This document shows, piece by piece, positions 45,103 to 56,693 of a stretch of 64,000 nucleotides of DNA. Origin of the DNA: Eumeta japonica (lineage: Eukaryota > Arthropoda > Insecta > Lepidoptera > Psychidae). A program made the position numbers and the translations under genes. The stretch is taken from the NCBI GenBank assembly GCA_005406025.1, contig BGZK01000090.1:310001-374000 (forward strand), given 5' to 3'. Position 1 is the first letter of the stretch; each line of letters begins with the position of its first letter. The notes beneath the pieces are model-generated. The model saw nothing but the letters and a program-made list of their open reading frames with translations. It ran no database searches and was not told where the DNA came from.

Positions 45103-45166
45103 CTAGACTAGACTTTTTAATTGCTAGACTAGACTTTTTAATCGACTAGACTAGAATTCTTAATAA
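45103..45166 (+). repeat. Three tandem copies of a 21-22 bp unit
   Basis: CTAGACTAGACTTTTTAATT is repeated at 45103 and 45124, with a more diverged third unit (CTAGACTAGAATTCTTAATA) at 45146. Confidence 0.8.
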
Positions 45167-45598
45167 TATGGACTATAAAGTTATGTTTCCACAAGAGAAA
45201 TCGGCAATAATATTATTAACAAAGAGCACTCATCAGTTACGATAGTGTTCTTTATTCCGCAGAATTCCGACTGGCAACTTCCACTTTCAAAATAAAAATG
45301 TTAAAACCACACAGTCCAAGGCATCCATAATATCAGAATATTAAATTATATAAATATAATTTAAGTATCATTTAAAACAGAATATCCAAAATCACCGCTC
45401 CACATTGAGTAAAGGGAGTAAGGGCACCCACCTACGTTTTCTTGCAATTCATTCAGTTGTAAATCTGATGTAATTGTGGCGTTGGCTCTTATCCTGAAAT
45501 ATGATTACATTGCCAACGCTTACCGGGCTCTCAATTAGTTAAATAAGTTGCAATGTATATTTACCTAATTATCATTAAATGTGTTAACTCGTTAACGC

Positions 45599-45630
45599 AC
45601 TTTTTAACGCTTAACGAGCCGTTAAAAAGT
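45599..45630. repeat. Hairpin with 11 bp arms
   Basis: ACTTTTTAACG and CGTTAAAAAGT are exact inverted arms with a 10 bp spacer that itself contains TTAACG. A further GTTAAC-CGTTAAC palindromic pair lies just upstream. Confidence 0.7.
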
Positions 45631-45825
45631 AACCGACCCTCAGAATATGATAGATAATTATAAATAATAGTGTCAATCTATTATTAATGCCTTCATCTAT
45701 TAGTTATGCCTGTGTGTCGCCTCGGTAACTCGGTTGCACTGCCATTTATCGAAACTCACCAGTCCAACTCAGGTCATACCTCGAGTGCGGCAAACATCAA
45801 TCCGTCAACTTATCGCTACGTGCTG

Positions 45826-45827
45826 TA

Positions 45828-45874
<47 letters not shown>
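45826..45874 (+). repeat. (AC)n microsatellite
   Basis: A long AC dinucleotide run with one T interruption. It accounts for the His-Thr repeats in the two open frames crossing it, which are therefore not genes. Confidence 0.95.
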
Positions 45875-45875
<1 letters not shown>

Positions 45876-46371
45876 AGTTTCAGATTTATAACGCGCCTAA
45901 AGAAGTAGGTTTTTGAAAATTTTATAAAATAACGATTTTGTTAGGGAGAATGTCCATCGACAGTTCCGCCTTAAAAGAAAAATGTCTTAAGGGCGTAATG
46001 ACGTAATAACTAATTTTAATTTTAAGTTCCCAAAATATTTCGCTATATTGTTATACTCGGGATAATGTTTTCCATGTAATTAATTAATACTGCGATTAAA
46101 TGAAAGTTAACCCGAAGCGAGGTTCATTGTACTGGCAAAAATATTTGTCAAAAATATCTGCAGTTCCTTAGAAACGTGAGTAAAATGCTGGAAAATGCCA
46201 TTGTCTTTAAATTACAACTTTTCTGCTTCGTAATAGAAACAAACAAATAAGAAATCATTCAGACAACCATATCTAAGATAGACCTAACTTCATAGATTCG
46301 TGGGCATTCTCCTTTGTCTGTCCAGTGTATTTCATAAATGTAAATCGCTTGGATTTTATATGAAAAACGTC

Positions 46372-46599
46372 CTACCTTACGAGATGTTGAAAAGTGAAGA
46401 AGTAGAAGAAGAGAAGAAAAGAACATCGCGTTGTGCCTTGGCACTGGGAGAATTCACAGGAGTTGTTTTGTATACCCGTGAATTTCCTGATGCCTCAGTA
46501 GAACGCGATCGCAATCCACACTCCAGAAGAGCAGCTACCTTAGAGAAGATTCAGACGGGGGCAGAAAAGTACAGAAGAATCAATAAGTTATCTAAATAA
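46372..46599 (+). CDS. Candidate small coding exon, low confidence
   Basis: From the ATG at 46384 (or the upstream frame) the sequence encodes a charged segment, MLKSEEVEEEKKRTSRCALA, followed by LGEFTGVVLYTREFPDASVE and a basic end, then a TAA. AATAAA overlaps the stop (46595-46600). Composition is above background. There is no recognisable domain, and it lies between repeats, so it may be a repeat-derived open frame. Confidence 0.2.
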   Translation, partial: LPYEMLKSEEVEEEKKRTSRCALALGEFTGVVLYTREFPDASVERDRNPHSRRAATLEKIQTGAEKYRRINKLSK

Positions 46600-46699
46600 A
46601 TTATAATTCCATGCTAAAATATCTGATATATTATTAGTTCATAATTTAATGTCACCTATAAAATTAGAGTATTAGATCTATGCTGTGGCCAACTTGGCT

Positions 46700-46990
46700 G
46701 CAGTATGAAAATGGGCTCCCTCGATCGGTGACAGATCACACTTTCATAGAATATAGACGTTAAGTGACAACTTCCTTTGACGGCTTTCGTCCGGTGATTG
46801 AGAGTCCCGGTGGCCCACTTTCCTCTATTACCCCATTCCCGTCTCCATTAACCCATTTTCATCATCATTATCCCATTTTCTCCTCTCTCTGTTCCTACCC
46901 AAGAAGCCGGCAACGCATTGGAGACTCTTCTGGGGTTACCAGTGTCACTGGGCAGCAGTGACCACCTCTGATGGCTTGTATGCTCGTTTT
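46700..46990 (+). repeat. 'gagagtcccggtggcccact' Lepidoptera repeat, copy 2
   Basis: 'cgatcggtgacagatcacac', 'atagaatatagacgttaagt', 'cggctttcgtccggtgattg', 'agagtcccggtggcccactt', 'agaagccggcaacgcattgg' and 'ggcagcagtgaccacctctg' follow the family order. A pyrimidine-rich middle (CCATTTTC units) gives the Ser/Pro-rich open frame here. Confidence 0.7.
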
Positions 46991-49002
46991 CTCCTTGAAT
47001 ACACTATGAAAAAATGTCAAGGCGTTTCGTTTCAATTGTGTCTCTACAAAAAAAAAAACCTTTTTTCGTCATACCCTTATTTGAGCCACATCCATACATA
47101 CATCTTGGATTATTATGTTAACTGTACCCGTCATTGTCGACAAAGTACGGTATCTAATTATTACCTGTGACTTGTGAGATAATCTCGCCTATATTGACAC
47201 TGTTTTGTGAGATATAAATTATTAATACGTTGCTGTCACGTTGTGAGATTTGGTATTCTAAAAGAATTCCGAGAAAAATATACGAACGCACTATTATTAA
47301 CAGTGTTCTTTTTTTAAAAGATAAAAGTTTATTTCATTACATTTTTACGGGAAATGTAACTCGTTGAGGGAGTGGCATATCTTATTGAAATTTAAAAAAA
47401 AATCGCTGACTGAAAACAATGAGTGGTTTTATTATAATCGTAATATTATAAGTTCACGGCCTTTTTCCAAAGACAGAGACCATAAACTTCCAATTTGTGC
47501 CATTTTTGTACCATTCCAAATATTATTTTTAAGAGAAAATTAATTTAGGAGATTTTTAAACATATATGCACCTAGTAATTTTTACAAGTACGGAAGATTA
47601 ATGGATAGTTTGTTAAAGGTCAATTTTCGTAATATAAAGTTAGTTTGTGTATGGTTTTGAAACCGCTATAGACGCAATAGACATTTTTCATAGTATGAGA
47701 ATCTTGGAATTTTAAATGTCTTTAACAATTTCATTTCTAGATTTATAATAAATTATGGTTATTGATCGCCTTTTAAATTGATTTTTAAACATATAAGTAC
47801 TTAACACAATAAAAAAAACTATTGGATGTAACGTTCAATTATTTATAACTTTAATCAGACACCTAGTGAAAAAAATATTTAATAAATAAATATCTTGCTA
47901 GATAGACACATATCAAATATGTGGGCAGATAACACTTTGCATAATAGTATACTCTGTACAAAATTAAAGAGCTTTTTCCTTACAGCGTATGTCCTTGATA
48001 ATGTTTTATAAAACACTAATTCCTCAATTTGCAGCAAAATTTGTAATCATAGTTCCTATCACAATTATTCAAGAAAGATTTATGTAACTACATTCGACGC
48101 TTTCTAATAATACCAATATTTTTTCTTTATTGCCATATAGCGTTTTGAGTTTTTGCTTAATAAAGTTCATTATTTCTTAAACTAAAATTTTAAAATTGAA
48201 TAGAATGCGGTATGTAAGCCGATCACCTAAACAAAGGAAAAATATTTACGCACCAATCATTAAATAATATTTACAAGTAACAAAACTTGACAAGTTTTAT
48301 AAAATATATATGTGCGGTTGTTGTTTGTACCTCGTTTCATATTATATACTATAGTCTTTTCTGTGACTGCTGTTTAGATAAACACAGCCTGACATAACTA
48401 GTTTGTGTTTGTTTTCTGTCGAAGCGCGAATAATTTATGTAAAATGGTTTGACATTTTAGCGATATATCGGGGCACACAATGGCCATCGTGTCGACATAA
48501 AATGGCGGCCATCCATTATACTGTAACAATATAAAAAAAAAAACTAATTTTTAACGCGAAGATGGTGTCGTTCCCCTTCATGTATTAGCAATTTAATGAA
48601 ATTTATGAATTCCAGATGTCGCCGCAGCAACGCTTAAAGCAGTGCGAGGTATTAATAGACAATAACACACAGATCGCGCCGCCATCGCCAGTTGTAAACC
48701 ATAGCCATTGTATATACTATATCTATCTTTCATATGTACTTGTGATGTAAAAAGTTTTTCAAAGCGATATAAATTTCTATATCGTCCAGTACTTACGAAT
48801 GAATTACTTCTTTGGGTGTACGAGTGCCATGACTTTCGTTGTTAAAACACAGAAGTGTTAACTGCACTTTTGTTGTAGTCGGGTTCTGTACATAAATACT
48901 TACACATATTTTTAAAAAGTTTTCAAGGGAATTAAAAAGGGTTTTCTACTATGGCTAACTATGTATAAAATGTGTAGCATTAAATTACTCAACACTTAAT
49001 TG
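46991..49002. other. AT-rich DNA
   Basis: TGTGAGAT occurs three times at 47165-47250 as a small local repeat. The rest is AT-rich with no supported feature. Confidence 0.45.
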
Positions 49003-49220
49003 TTAGGGTTCCGTAGTCAACAAAGAACCGTTATCGTTTCGCCACGTACCTCCGCCTGGCCGTCCGTTTGTCTGTTTGTTTGCGACTTAGCTCAGAGACT
49101 GTCAGTACTAGAAAGCTATAATTTGATATGGATATACACGTTAATAATGCCAGCAAAAACCACGTTGTGGGTCTGTGGTAACCATTTTCGATTTACCGAT
49201 TCATTTGCAAAATATTAAGC
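49003..49220 (+). repeat. Lepidoptera 'agggttccgtagtcaa' repeat
   Basis: 'agggttccgtagtcaacaaa', 'gaaccgttatcgtttcgcca', 'ggccgtccgtttgtctgttt', 'tcagagactgtcagtactag', 'aaagctataatttgatatgg' and 'acgttaataatgccagcaaa' match the order of a common Lepidoptera repeat. The 72-codon open frame over it is incidental. Confidence 0.7.
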
Positions 49221-49718
49221 TTTATAGCGCTAATTTTAGTTAGAGTCAAGAGTCCTGCCCCCAAGGATCGTTATTCTTGTGTATGTGAAAAAAGTCGCGA
49301 CAGCTGCATTTATAACGAAGTCAAAAGGAAAACTATCTCAGCTAAGTAGGCTTTATGAATGAACGAGTAATTGTCGACTAACTTATAAGATATACCTGGA
49401 GAAGTGAAAACTTAAATTTCGTACAATTTCCATAAAAAAATATTTTAATAATTTTCATTCAATTTTGATTCATTCAATTAAAGTGATTTCTATAATATAA
49501 TTAAACTTTTTTTTAATTCACATAATTGCAATTAATAATTATAATAACAACGTCATAAATGACGTTGTTGGTTGTGTAAAATAGGTAGTAAATATGAGTT
49601 TATGAAGAATGTAAAATTATGGCAATATAAAATAATAATAATTCTTAACACCCGTCCTTTGTGGGCCCGTTTAGACGTTATTAGCCGTTAAATTGCGATC
49701 TCAATTAATAGGTTCATA
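49221..49718. other. AT-rich DNA with a short perfect hairpin
   Basis: AACAACGTCAT-AA-ATGACGTTGTT (49546-49569) is an 11 bp-arm inverted repeat. Nothing else is recognised. Confidence 0.5.
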
Positions 49719-49904
49719 ATGTCAAACAAAAAGCCTCTTCCTAAGTCCGTATATTATGACAGGCAATTACGGAACTCTACATTGAGCGTGGCCCGACACG
49801 CACTCGGTCGGTTTTTTGAGAATCCAAAACGGCAGAGGTGCTTTATAAGAGACTACGTCGATAATCCGTTACTGATAACGCGTCAATCACCCCAATATTT
49901 TTAA
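49719..49904 (+). CDS. Candidate 61-residue ORF, unknown product
   Basis: An ATG-started frame encodes a basic peptide beginning MSNKKPLPKSVYYDRQLRNS, with RFFENPKRQRCFIRDYVDNP in the middle and ending in SPQYF. The GC content over exactly this stretch is well above the AT-rich flanks, which suggests selection or a recent insertion. There is no signal peptide, domain or nearby poly(A) signal. It may be a single exon, a small gene or a fragment of a mobile-element gene. I do not recognise it. Confidence 0.3.
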   Translation: MSNKKPLPKSVYYDRQLRNSTLSVARHALGRFFENPKRQRCFIRDYVDNPLLITRQSPQYF

Positions 49905-50287
49905 TCTTCATATAATATTTTCTATTATATATGATGGGAATACATTTACAGAAACAAATTCTAATTTCTAAAGCTTGCTCCATGTACAATATCGACAATT
50001 GAGGGTTAATTATGAAAATTAAAAGTGGGTTTAAATGCACAGCCACATTATGATTTGTAAACGATAAGCTATGGTTGTTTGATTGGACGATGACAATTTA
50101 CATCTACGGCCGCCTATTGCTGTTAATAATTTTCAATTAGCATCTTTCTAGTTGAGAACGCAAATATTTTCACTTGTAAAAGCAATTTCGACATTTGTCG
50201 TTGCAAATTGTAATTATGACGCAGCTTTCTATCCACGTATCATGCCCTCACTGACTGTCATAGATATAAAACCTTTTTACCTTATTG
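49905..50287. other. AT-rich DNA, nothing recognised
   Basis: No supported feature. Confidence 0.4.
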
Positions 50288-50491
50288 ATGTGCATAATTT
50301 TATTCAGTAGCATGCTTTATTTAAACAAAGGGAAGCTCGGCCGCACCAGCTGTTTGCTGTTGACCGCTGTCGTACTGTGGCTGGCACACGGTCTCCGATG
50401 CGCCGCCTCGTGGACGCTTACAACAAACATTTCAACGCTGTCGACATCAACATTGTTGCATCCTTCAAAAAAAATATTTTTAAAACCTTAA
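50288..50491 (+). CDS. Candidate small secreted or membrane-anchored peptide, or terminal exon
   Basis: From the ATG at 50288 (a second ATG is at 50312) the frame encodes MCIILFSS, then MLYLNKGKLGRTS, a hydrophobic core CLLLTAVVLWLAHG and a Ser/Thr-rich tail ending KKIFLKP. A short basic region, hydrophobic core and small residues (CAAS) look like a secretory signal peptide. TTTTATTCAG at about 50301-50310 could instead be a splice acceptor. AATAAA lies at 50668-50673. GC rises over the frame. It has no recognisable mature domain; a chance ORF is possible. Confidence 0.3.
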   Translation: MCIILFSSMLYLNKGKLGRTSCLLLTAVVLWLAHGLRCAASWTLTTNISTLSTSTLLHPSKKIFLKP

Positions 50492-50667
50492 ACTGCGCAC
50501 TTGGGGAGTGACGATTTGCCTTCTGTACCCGACGGGTTCCATGTTCGTCTGTGTGTACACATTTTTAGCACGTAAAATGTTAAATATGTTTAATGATTGT
50601 CCATGTCCATTCTATATATTTACATACAAGCAATTCTCGTATCACTGTTTGTAAATCCACACGTAGA

Positions 50668-50673
50668 AATAAA
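50668..50673 (+). promoter_or_regulatory. Possible poly(A) signal downstream of 50288-50491
   Basis: AATAAA stands about 180 bp after the TAA of the candidate ORF. The hexamer is common by chance in AT-rich DNA. Confidence 0.2.
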
Positions 50674-52320
50674 GAAATACACATCACTACCTCTTTATAA
50701 GACTCGTTACTGACTTATCACTACTTAAATTGAGAGTCACTTCTTCTTAAGAAAATTCTTTACATCAAATCAAATTAAATAAAAAATAACTTTATTTCGT
50801 GGGCAATAGAATTATGCTTGAAATACGTCATTAACGAAATCGTATACGGTCCTGGCCCGTACCAACTTCAGAGTGCTCCAAGAGAGATGAGATTTTCACT
50901 AATTAAGCGATAATCGATATCGATAGTGTCATCGCGATCGTGACTAGTGACCATTAGAAAAATAGATTTATAAAAAAGCACATTTGATATTCATTTTCGG
51001 GTATAAATCATAGTAATAAAATTTCGGGCAGTAAAAATGTTAGTGGTAAGCGATCGACGCATCGTTTTAATGATATTTAGTGCAAATAAAATTAATTATT
51101 TTTTGTTCCGTGTAATAAATTTAAATGTTATTCCATAAACCGGACCCTTGTAAAAATTAACAAATATCTGTCACTTCGTCTCAGAACGTAAATCTTATAA
51201 AGTTTTAACATAAATTGTCTTAATTAACATTATTACGAACTATAAATGCCATAATGTAAACTTGTTTTGAGTTTTCACAAAAAAAAAGTTATTAATTTAA
51301 GAATTGTACTCGAAGTTAGTACTTGTATATAATTTCTTTGGCCTTTGACTGTCATAATTTTTTTTTTCGTTCATAATTGTATAAACTGGGACAAGAATAT
51401 ATAAATAATCCTATACTTAATGATAAATAAACCCTTATTTTATTTTTCGGTACGTAGAAAAGACAACATGTCGTTGTTGTTGTCAAATGTTATTTTATGA
51501 AGTACATTTTAAAAAATGGATGTACTCGATTTACGTATAGGGCACATTTTAAATAAAGACTCGATATGAAATTGAACTTTTTTTATAAATATTTATTATT
51601 GTTAGTCTGAAATGTTAACTTTAAAATGAAAAGACTTTTGTTGACTAAGTATCAATTGATGTTCAGTTTTGATTCTGTCTTCCATTTAGGTTTTTTTTTT
51701 ATTTAGGAAACAAAATGTTTTTAGGAAAATGCGCGCTCACAAATTTAAACCATGAACAGGTTGTTAGGTTTTGTTGATGGCGATATTTAACGTCACTATT
51801 TTTAAACATAATGTTATTTATGACCATTCAGCAAAAAAAAAAACGAACAATAAAAAGATATAAATGATTAAATATATTGACTGACTTTAAGTGTTTTCGC
51901 AGTATCATGAAAGAACATTGTTTTTCGGCCAAATCCAGCTATCGTATTTTTAAAACACATGGAAATAAAACATTAATTTACATATAAGAAACATGGTTAA
52001 TATGTAGAAATTCGAATTCTTATGAAGAAATTACGCTTAGTTAATTCCCACCGTCTATTTCTAAGTATAACTCTTATATCTTATTAAATTAAACTCCTGT
52101 GGTTCCACTTTATGTCAGGTGAAGTTTCTTTTAATAGAAGGATATGAAACCATCCCTCATTGCAGCCCCCGCTGCACGTCGAAGCTCCTGACCAATCTTC
52201 TTTGACGTGAGCTTTTCGTTAAGATGTTTTCCTTGACCGTTAAAGCTAGTCGATGAATTGCATTTTTCGATTCTTCAGATATATTTTGTGTTTATACAGC
52301 GGAGAGCTTCTAATAGAGGT
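50674..52320. other. AT-rich DNA, nothing recognised
   Basis: No supported feature over about 1.6 kb. Confidence 0.45.
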
Positions 52321-52439
52321 ATTAGAAAAAAAAACTCTTTTTTTTACCTTTATTTTCGGGTAACACGCTGGTCCGTCCGGCCGTAGGGAAACTATAGGTA
52401 CTGTAAGAAAATTTGACACATACCTGCGGCCTTGATATG

Positions 52440-52725
52440 CCAGATGAAAACCGCAAAGGAGCAGAGTGGCCTACGTAGCTCGCAGGACCGGCTAGTCGAA
52501 GTGGCAGCGAGTAGACCACGTAGCTCGTAGAAACGTTAGCCGCCGGGGAAGATAGGTCCTCGAGCGACGACCACGGATTGGACGGCTTCCTCCGAGCGGA
52601 CCTGAGACCTGGTCAGGGTCACGGGCCACCGTGAATTACGGGTGGCACAAACGGAACGACGTGGAGATCTAGCGGGAAGGCTCGTCTCCAGCAGTGGACG
52701 TTTGTTGGCCGAAACCGACGAACAT
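52440..52725 (+). mobile_element. 3' end of a LINE (endonuclease-RT family), copy 1
   Basis: Translated in shifting frames it gives KWQRVDHVARR, VLERRPRIGR and, near the end, the 'ccagcagtggacg' phrase. This matches the order of the 'KW.WAGH.AR...VLEWRPR.GRR...GRP..RW' C-terminus and the 'gtccagcagtggacg' 3' tail of a LINE family that is very common in Lepidoptera. The element is interrupted by stops and truncated. A related copy is at 59860-60060. Confidence 0.65.
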
Positions 52726-54951
52726 GGTCGTATGGTTAAGCGAGAAGTTGTAAGTTGGAAGGTCGCGTGAAACTGGATATTTAACTTATTAAAATGCTTA
52801 ATTTCGCTTTGGAATATCAAACGTCAGTCGGTGCGGTTAATCATTTTTTGATTGGTACGATGCGGGCGATTCGAGATGGCGACGTTGTGGGAACACTTTT
52901 ATACTTTCTCGATTCAGAGGTGCTGGCTTAGGGGCCGATTAATACATACGTTTATGGTGAGAAATATTGCTTTTAAATTACTGCATAGTCAGGTCAACGA
53001 CGTGACTTTTTGAAACGGCTTAGATTCAAGCACTTCGGAACAAACGCCCTGAGAGATAAGATTTTTTTTTTATTATTCATAGTCGCGTTGATCTACGTTC
53101 TACTAAATGTATGGGAAATATAAAAGCAATTACAGTAAATGACTTTATTTAGTATTCGTATAACCAGTCGCTATAACTGAAGGGCATGCACGAATGGACG
53201 CCCGTACAAATGCATTAATCATCTTTTAAAATTGAAACAGGTTATCATATCTACACATTGGTAGTTTTTTTATCTTGAAATTATTTGCATTCACTATGTT
53301 GAAAATTTCGTTAAAGTCTTAATTATAGCAACACGTATATAATGACATGCATTTTTCTCCTGTCGTTAAGATGAAAAATACTCAGTCTAAAGAGAACAGC
53401 TTCACTGATATATATATTCTATAATTAGTTAATAAAAAATATTTTTTCTATATATAAAAGTTTGTTAACAAGAAAGACATTTTTCTTAACTAACTTTTTT
53501 GTAAAAATACAAAACAAACATCGAATTAGCGAAATTCAACGCACTTATGAGTTAATGGATATTGATATTTCATGGGTTTTATGAATCAAACGTATTTCTC
53601 TTTTTATTTATTTGAATAAAAATATATGCATATTTAAATATTAAAATAAAAATATATTGTACATATGTATTGCTTTTCATTCAATGAAACGCGACTCATA
53701 ACTTTGGAACCATAGACACGGATCTAGGAATTTCGTTGTCCTCTCTTTTTTTCATCGCTTTGCATCTAATCGAATAGACAAAGCATTGCTTTCAACCTTC
53801 TAAATTTCTAAAGTAACCAAGTCATGATTTCGTATTAATTTTTGTAGCTTTATTAGTTAATAAATACGACCTTCATAGAGTGTCGCAGTCGCGGAGCTCG
53901 CTGTGAGCTGTTGTTGTGATTTTATGTCGATGTTTTTATGTCGGTTTCCGGCCGATCGTAGCTGCGATAGTGGAAACCGCTTTTTTTATGAGCGCTCTAG
54001 ATGAAAGCGATATCTGGCGAAGTTTTCTCGAATCATCACCATCTTTTTTTATTGACGATTTTTATATTTCTAATATATTGTTTTATCTTGTTTCTATTCT
54101 AATTTCGAACGACAGGCTTTTATATTCTATGACGAAATATGTGTTTAGATTATTTTTAAAAGATTATCGGATTATAGATTTAGATATATTTTTCACATTG
54201 ATCGGTTTTTAATGATTAGAAATAGGCATTGAAAATCGACCAGGCACCGGCCAAATCTCAGCAATGTGTTTAAGATCCTCGTACTAGGTAATTGCGTAAC
54301 TATGAAAATATGATTTGACAGATTTTCGTTTAGGTTTTTTATGCTTGGATGCCTTAGGTCTCTAAAACAGGTCTGTACTCGTATTTGTACGCATACATGA
54401 CGCGTACTACGTCGGGCAAATTGAGTTGTCTTAAATGAAACATTGGGTTTGCTTGATATTCACGCGAGATTAACAAAAAGCGATAGTCAAACGGAAGTAT
54501 CAGTGGCTGTCAAACTGACAAATAACCTTCATTAACTGAACCTTCATCAACAAAGATATCATAAATATGAACGTGATCTACCAATAAGCACGCGTCGGAA
54601 TTATAATATATTTAGCGTAATTATAAATATTTAGCGCGTAATATAAATATTTATCTTATAATCATAAATTATAAGATATTTAGCGTAAATAGTAAACAAA
54701 AATGTTTAGGAAGACGAAAATTAAAATATGATATGCAATTCGTCTGGATGCCAGTTATTTTTTTTTAATGAGCAACAATTGTATAATCACGCCGATGACA
54801 AAGTCATCAGTAACATGAATTAAAAACAAACATAGATTAAAGGGAATAATATTAAAGTAAGAATATTCATATCACTTTTCTAAAATTGTTATATTTCCTT
54901 TAAAAATACAAAAAGTTAAGTATTTTTTAACAATACCCCAAGTATTTTAAG
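52726..54951. other. AT-rich DNA with a small tandem repeat
   Basis: At 54599-54695 variants of 'taattataaatatttagcg' are repeated in tandem about four times, including an ATCTTATAAT/ATTATAAGAT inverted pair. A 98-codon frame at 53916 turns into low-complexity sequence and is not convincing. Nothing else is supported. Confidence 0.45.
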
Positions 54952-55271
54952 TTATTTGTAAGTGTTCTCTGGATCCTTTAAAGTCTTAAAGGTCTTGCCG
55001 GTGGAAGTTGGTTTGCTCATGGAACTTCTAGTCGGAATATCCACGCTCAAACTCATTTCCACCGGCAGTCCTGAAGGCTGTACCGAGCACCGGGAGACGC
55101 TCCAGCCCTTTCTCGGCAGCGGCGGTTCGTCGTGGCCCGCTCCAAGCGTACAACCTAACGAATTGCGTACACGTCGTAACTTTATCAGGTGGCGCACTGT
55201 GCCTTCGTTGAATTCGAAGTGGGCGCTCGGACGCAATCCCACGGAGTGTAGTTTGAGGGTGGTCTTCAAAC
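54952..55271 (-). CDS. Candidate terminal exon on the minus strand, unknown product
   Basis: Reading leftwards, CGTCACTAG serves as a possible acceptor and the open frame continues for about 105 codons to a TAA at 54954-54952. It starts LKTTLKLHSVGLRPSAHFEF, continues NEGTVRHLIKLRRVRNSLGC, and ends in a Ser/Thr/Lys-rich stretch (SMSKPTSTGKTFKTLKDPEN). GC content is clearly above the flanks for exactly this length. The plus strand is also open for 108 codons, but its translation is less protein-like. The identity is unknown; no upstream exon is recognised. Confidence 0.35.
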
Positions 55272-55334
55272 TAGTGACGGTTTTATAATAACATTCATCT
55301 TAATATAGGTAGGGTTGAATATATTATATACTAG

Positions 55335-55490
55335 CTTTAGCCCGCGACTCCTCTCGCATGGGTATGCAATGAACTCGTTCGCATTTCACATCGATTTTTC
55401 ATACGGATCGCGTTGTCTCAACCTTGATTTCGATGTCATTACGATCCCGGTATCGATATCGACCAAATTATCTCTGAGGTATACTTTTAC
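55335..55490 (-). repeat. Lepidoptera repeat end ('actagctttagcccgcgact')
   Basis: 'tatactagctttagcccgcg' and 'actcctctcgcatgggtatg' on the plus strand are the usual start of a common Lepidoptera repeat seen in reverse. Its other terminus appears at 27590 as 'gcaggcaaaaactagt'. Confidence 0.55.
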
Positions 55491-56660
55491 ATAGTGATAT
55501 GACGTCACCCGCCCGGTGAAATCATACGTTATAATTAACAATGATGTAAATATTCTGAACCTTGATTAAAACAACTTCAATATACTTGTTTAATTTACCC
55601 TCAGAATAATAAAATGGCCTCATTTATGATAAAATAGAAAACTCTATTGCACAGATACTTTTCTTAAAGTAATAAATTTAAATAAATTAAATAAATTTCT
55701 AAAACTAAAAACTTTAATTGACTTAGTCACTGTGTGAGTGGTTAGGCACTCCAGCAGACGAAAAAACGATAATAAATATGAATAGAGAAGAGAGATGGTT
55801 GGAATATATATATATATTTTCTATATGTATATGCAGCCAACAAATCTATTCATCCATGTATATATATATATATGTAATCAGGGAATTTGTAATCACCTCA
55901 TTTGATAAGCGATTCCCACAATTTTAATTCTAAGAAGCCTTTTGAGCTTTAAACCTCTCGATCGTCTAAACCGTCTTCGAGCATTCGAACGATCAGCGAT
56001 ATTAACGCTTTTTATCTGGTTTAAATTGACTAAGTTAAACAACTAACACAATAAATCAGAAGTTCTTCTTTTATTTGTTGTTGTCATATTGTAATTGGAA
56101 AAAAAACATTAAAACAAAAATTTCCCGTACGATTTCGATAACGCGATCGTACATCGTATAAGACCAAAAGTCGTATAAATACGATTTAAATAGGTAGGTT
56201 AAACACGGTTGCGGCGGGCGCTCGCGACGCGAGTAGAAACACGGCCGACTCGCTCTCGCTAATGACATACGATCATCGCCTACTCGAGTTAAGATCCATC
56301 GCACACGCGCTTTAGCCGATTATAAGTATATGGCGATCGGTTGAGCGCCCCGCTGTTTTGATGACGTCAGGAAGTAACCTTATCGGGGGTTCGAGGATTC
56401 AGACGGGATGAAAAGCGAATACGCAGAAAATCAAAAGGAATATATTCAGGAATATATTCACACTGAGATATAACAATTTACCACGGAAGCACTTAAACAC
56501 TGTTAATTAATCGTGCTTGACTTGTAAGCATACTGATCGCAAAAATATAATTTTTATGTATATGTTTATATATGTACATATATATATCTATCGATTAGTG
56601 GTCTCGAACATTCTTTGGATGATAACGTGGTTACAAAAACATTTTTAAAAACATAAACAT
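55491..56660. other. Intergenic DNA with short TA runs and a GC island
   Basis: TA-rich runs lie near 55805-55820 and 55857-55875. A GC-rich patch at 56205-56400 contains CTCGCGACGCGAG and a CRE-like TGACGTCA at 56361. No gene is supported. Confidence 0.4.
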
Positions 56661-56662
56661 AA

Positions 56663-56693
56663 AAATCTCGATCCACGTAAACGATCGAGATTT
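56663..56693. repeat. Hairpin with perfect 11 bp arms
   Basis: AAATCTCGATC - 9 bp - GATCGAGATTT. The structure resembles a stem-loop, but no terminator context exists in a eukaryote, and no T-tract follows for RNA polymerase III. Confidence 0.75.

Noticed and set aside
45706..45916. Two His/Thr-repeat frames
   Set aside because: Generated by the (AC)n microsatellite.
46764..46961. Ser/Pro-rich 65-codon frame
   Set aside because: Lies inside copy 2 of the 'cccggtggccc' repeat; the pyrimidine tract produces the residues.
49000..49218. 72-codon plus-strand frame
   Set aside because: Fully covered by the 'agggttccgtag' repeat.
53916..54212. 98-codon hydrophobic frame
   Set aside because: Begins in moderately GC-rich DNA but is mostly AT-driven Phe/Ile/Leu; no topology or family signal.
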